Assembly: GCA_012800665.1 (NCBI GenBank)
Contig: JAAZIW010000120.1
Coordinates: 1 to 7,212, forward strand
DNA length: 7,212 nt
From: Rikenellaceae bacterium
GTDB lineage: Bacteria > Bacteroidota > Bacteroidia > Bacteroidales > UBA932
Direction of reading: 5' to 3'
The notes below the pieces were generated by a model. That model made no database searches. It saw only the letters and a program-made list of their open reading frames with translations, and was not told the DNA's origin. Numbering within the stretch: position 1 is the first letter of the stretch; every line of letters starts with the position of its first letter. The position numbers and the translations under genes were made by a program. Shown one piece after another: positions 6,429 to 7,212 of this stretch.

Positions 6429-7212
6429 ATGACCATAGAAGAACAAATCAGCCGCTTTAAGCGTGGCTTTCCATGGCTTCGTATAATGGCTCCGGCCACT
6501 CCTGAAAGGGGTATAGAAGTACATGATGAGGGCTCTCTCGACAAGATTTCATCTTATGGCGAAACTGCAAATGTGGCAGGCAAGGTGAAGTTCGTACCGG
6601 CTTCCGGTGCGGCTTCTCGTATGTTTAAAGACATTTTCGCAGGCATGGAACATACAAATGATTCCGTGCGCAGACTCACGGCCGAAATCGATAGATTTGC
6701 CTTTTACGATCCGGCTGTTTTCGGAACTCCTGTTGCCGGCTCCTTCAGGGATTGCACCCGCACAGCAAGGCTTCTTCTGACAGATGAAGGACTCGGCTAT
6801 GGCGGCAAACCCAAAGGAGTGCTTAAATTTCATCGTTACCCTTCTGAAACCCGCACTGCCTTTGCTGAGCATCTGGTGGAAGGCCAGGCATATATGCGCA
6901 ACCCGGGAGATGAAGTTAATCTTATCTTTACAATTTCTCCCGAGCACAAGCATCTTTTCGAGGCTGCCCTCGATGAGGTTCAAGACGAATATGAAAAGCG
7001 TTACGGAGTGCGTTATAATGTATCTTTTACTTATCAAGACCCCGCTACAAACACAATTGCCGTAAATATGAATAACGAGCCTTTCCTTTGCGATGACGGC
7101 TCGCAGCTTTTCCGTCCGGCAGGACATGGAGCCCTTATTTATAATTTGAATTCGGTGGAGGAAGAACTTGTAAGCATAAAGAATATCGACAATGTAGCTG
7201 TAGAAAGACTTC
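6429..7212 (+). CDS. DUF4301 family protein, N-terminal 261 residues (3' end outside window)
   Basis: An ATG 5 bp after the pdxB stop opens a frame that stays open to the end of the window. I recognise the protein as DUF4301, a family of unknown function from Bacteroidota, usually around 500 residues, so about half is seen. Conserved-looking blocks are FVPASGAASRMFK (55-67), KPKGVLKFHRYP (127-138), SFTYQDPATNTIAV (199-212), FRPAGHGALIYNLN (228-241) and IKNIDNV (250-256). Their order recalls UDP-sugar pyrophosphorylases, which have a Gly-rich loop ending in an Arg, then PKG, then a P-GHG or GNGG loop, then N-x-DN. This suggests a GT-A type nucleotidyltransferase fold, but that is inference from motifs. 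No signal peptide or membrane segment is visible, so it is probably cytoplasmic. The spacing makes it likely to be co-transcribed with pdxB; the functional link is unknown. Confidence 0.85.
   Translation, partial: MTIEEQISRFKRGFPWLRIMAPATPERGIEVHDEGSLDKISSYGETANVAGKVKFVPASGAASRMFKDIFAGMEHTNDSVRRLTAEIDRFAFYDPAVFGTPVAGSFRDCTRTARLLLTDEGLGYGGKPKGVLKFHRYPSETRTAFAEHLVEGQAYMRNPGDEVNLIFTISPEHKHLFEAALDEVQDEYEKRYGVRYNVSFTYQDPATNTIAVNMNNEPFLCDDGSQLFRPAGHGALIYNLNSVEEELVSIKNIDNVAVERL

Noticed and set aside
6549..7127. 192-residue minus-strand frame opposite the DUF4301 gene
   Set aside because: The plus-strand frame is open for 261 codons with several conserved-looking motifs; the antisense translation has none.

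Overview
The window looks like ordinary chromosomal DNA from a member of the Bacteroidota, most likely Bacteroidales. Three things suggest this. There is a four-subunit sodium-pumping methylmalonyl-CoA decarboxylase operon of the kind used in propionate fermentation. The -7 promoter boxes have the TAnnTTTG form of this phylum, and the start codons have no convincing Shine-Dalgarno sequence. The last gene belongs to DUF4301, a family I know mainly from Bacteroidota. Coding density is very high: the longest gap between genes is 73 bp, so no stretch over 300 bases lacks a gene. I see no RNA gene, CRISPR array, insertion sequence or other mobile element.

Layout. (1) Positions 1-333, plus strand: the 3' end of a glycerophosphodiester phosphodiesterase gene. 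(2) Positions 340-3901, minus strand: an operon transcribed as mmdA - mmdD (OadG type) - mmdC (biotin carrier) - mmdB. Its junctions overlap by 1 bp, overlap by 4 bp and abut with no gap. It converges on the phosphodiesterase gene with only 6 bp between stop codons. (3) Positions 3902-3974: a divergent promoter region. Two -7 boxes on opposite strands form the ends of a 27-bp imperfect palindrome. (4) Positions 3975-7212, plus strand: recF, a DUF721/DciA-like gene, pdxB and the 5' part of a DUF4301 gene. The first three are joined by ATGA overlaps and the fourth follows after 5 bp.

How the genes work together. The mmd products form one membrane complex. MmdA removes the carboxyl group from methylmalonyl-CoA and places it on the biotin of MmdC. 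MmdB releases it as CO2 and pumps sodium out, and MmdD anchors and assembles the complex. The rightward cluster combines DNA repair (RecF), probable replicative-helicase handling (DUF721/DciA), vitamin B6 synthesis (PdxB) and an uncharacterised protein whose motifs recall nucleotide-sugar pyrophosphorylases. The tight spacing suggests a single mRNA, although the functions look mixed.

I found no clearly new system. The points most worth a second look are the palindromic bidirectional promoter and the nucleotidyltransferase-like motifs in the DUF4301 protein.
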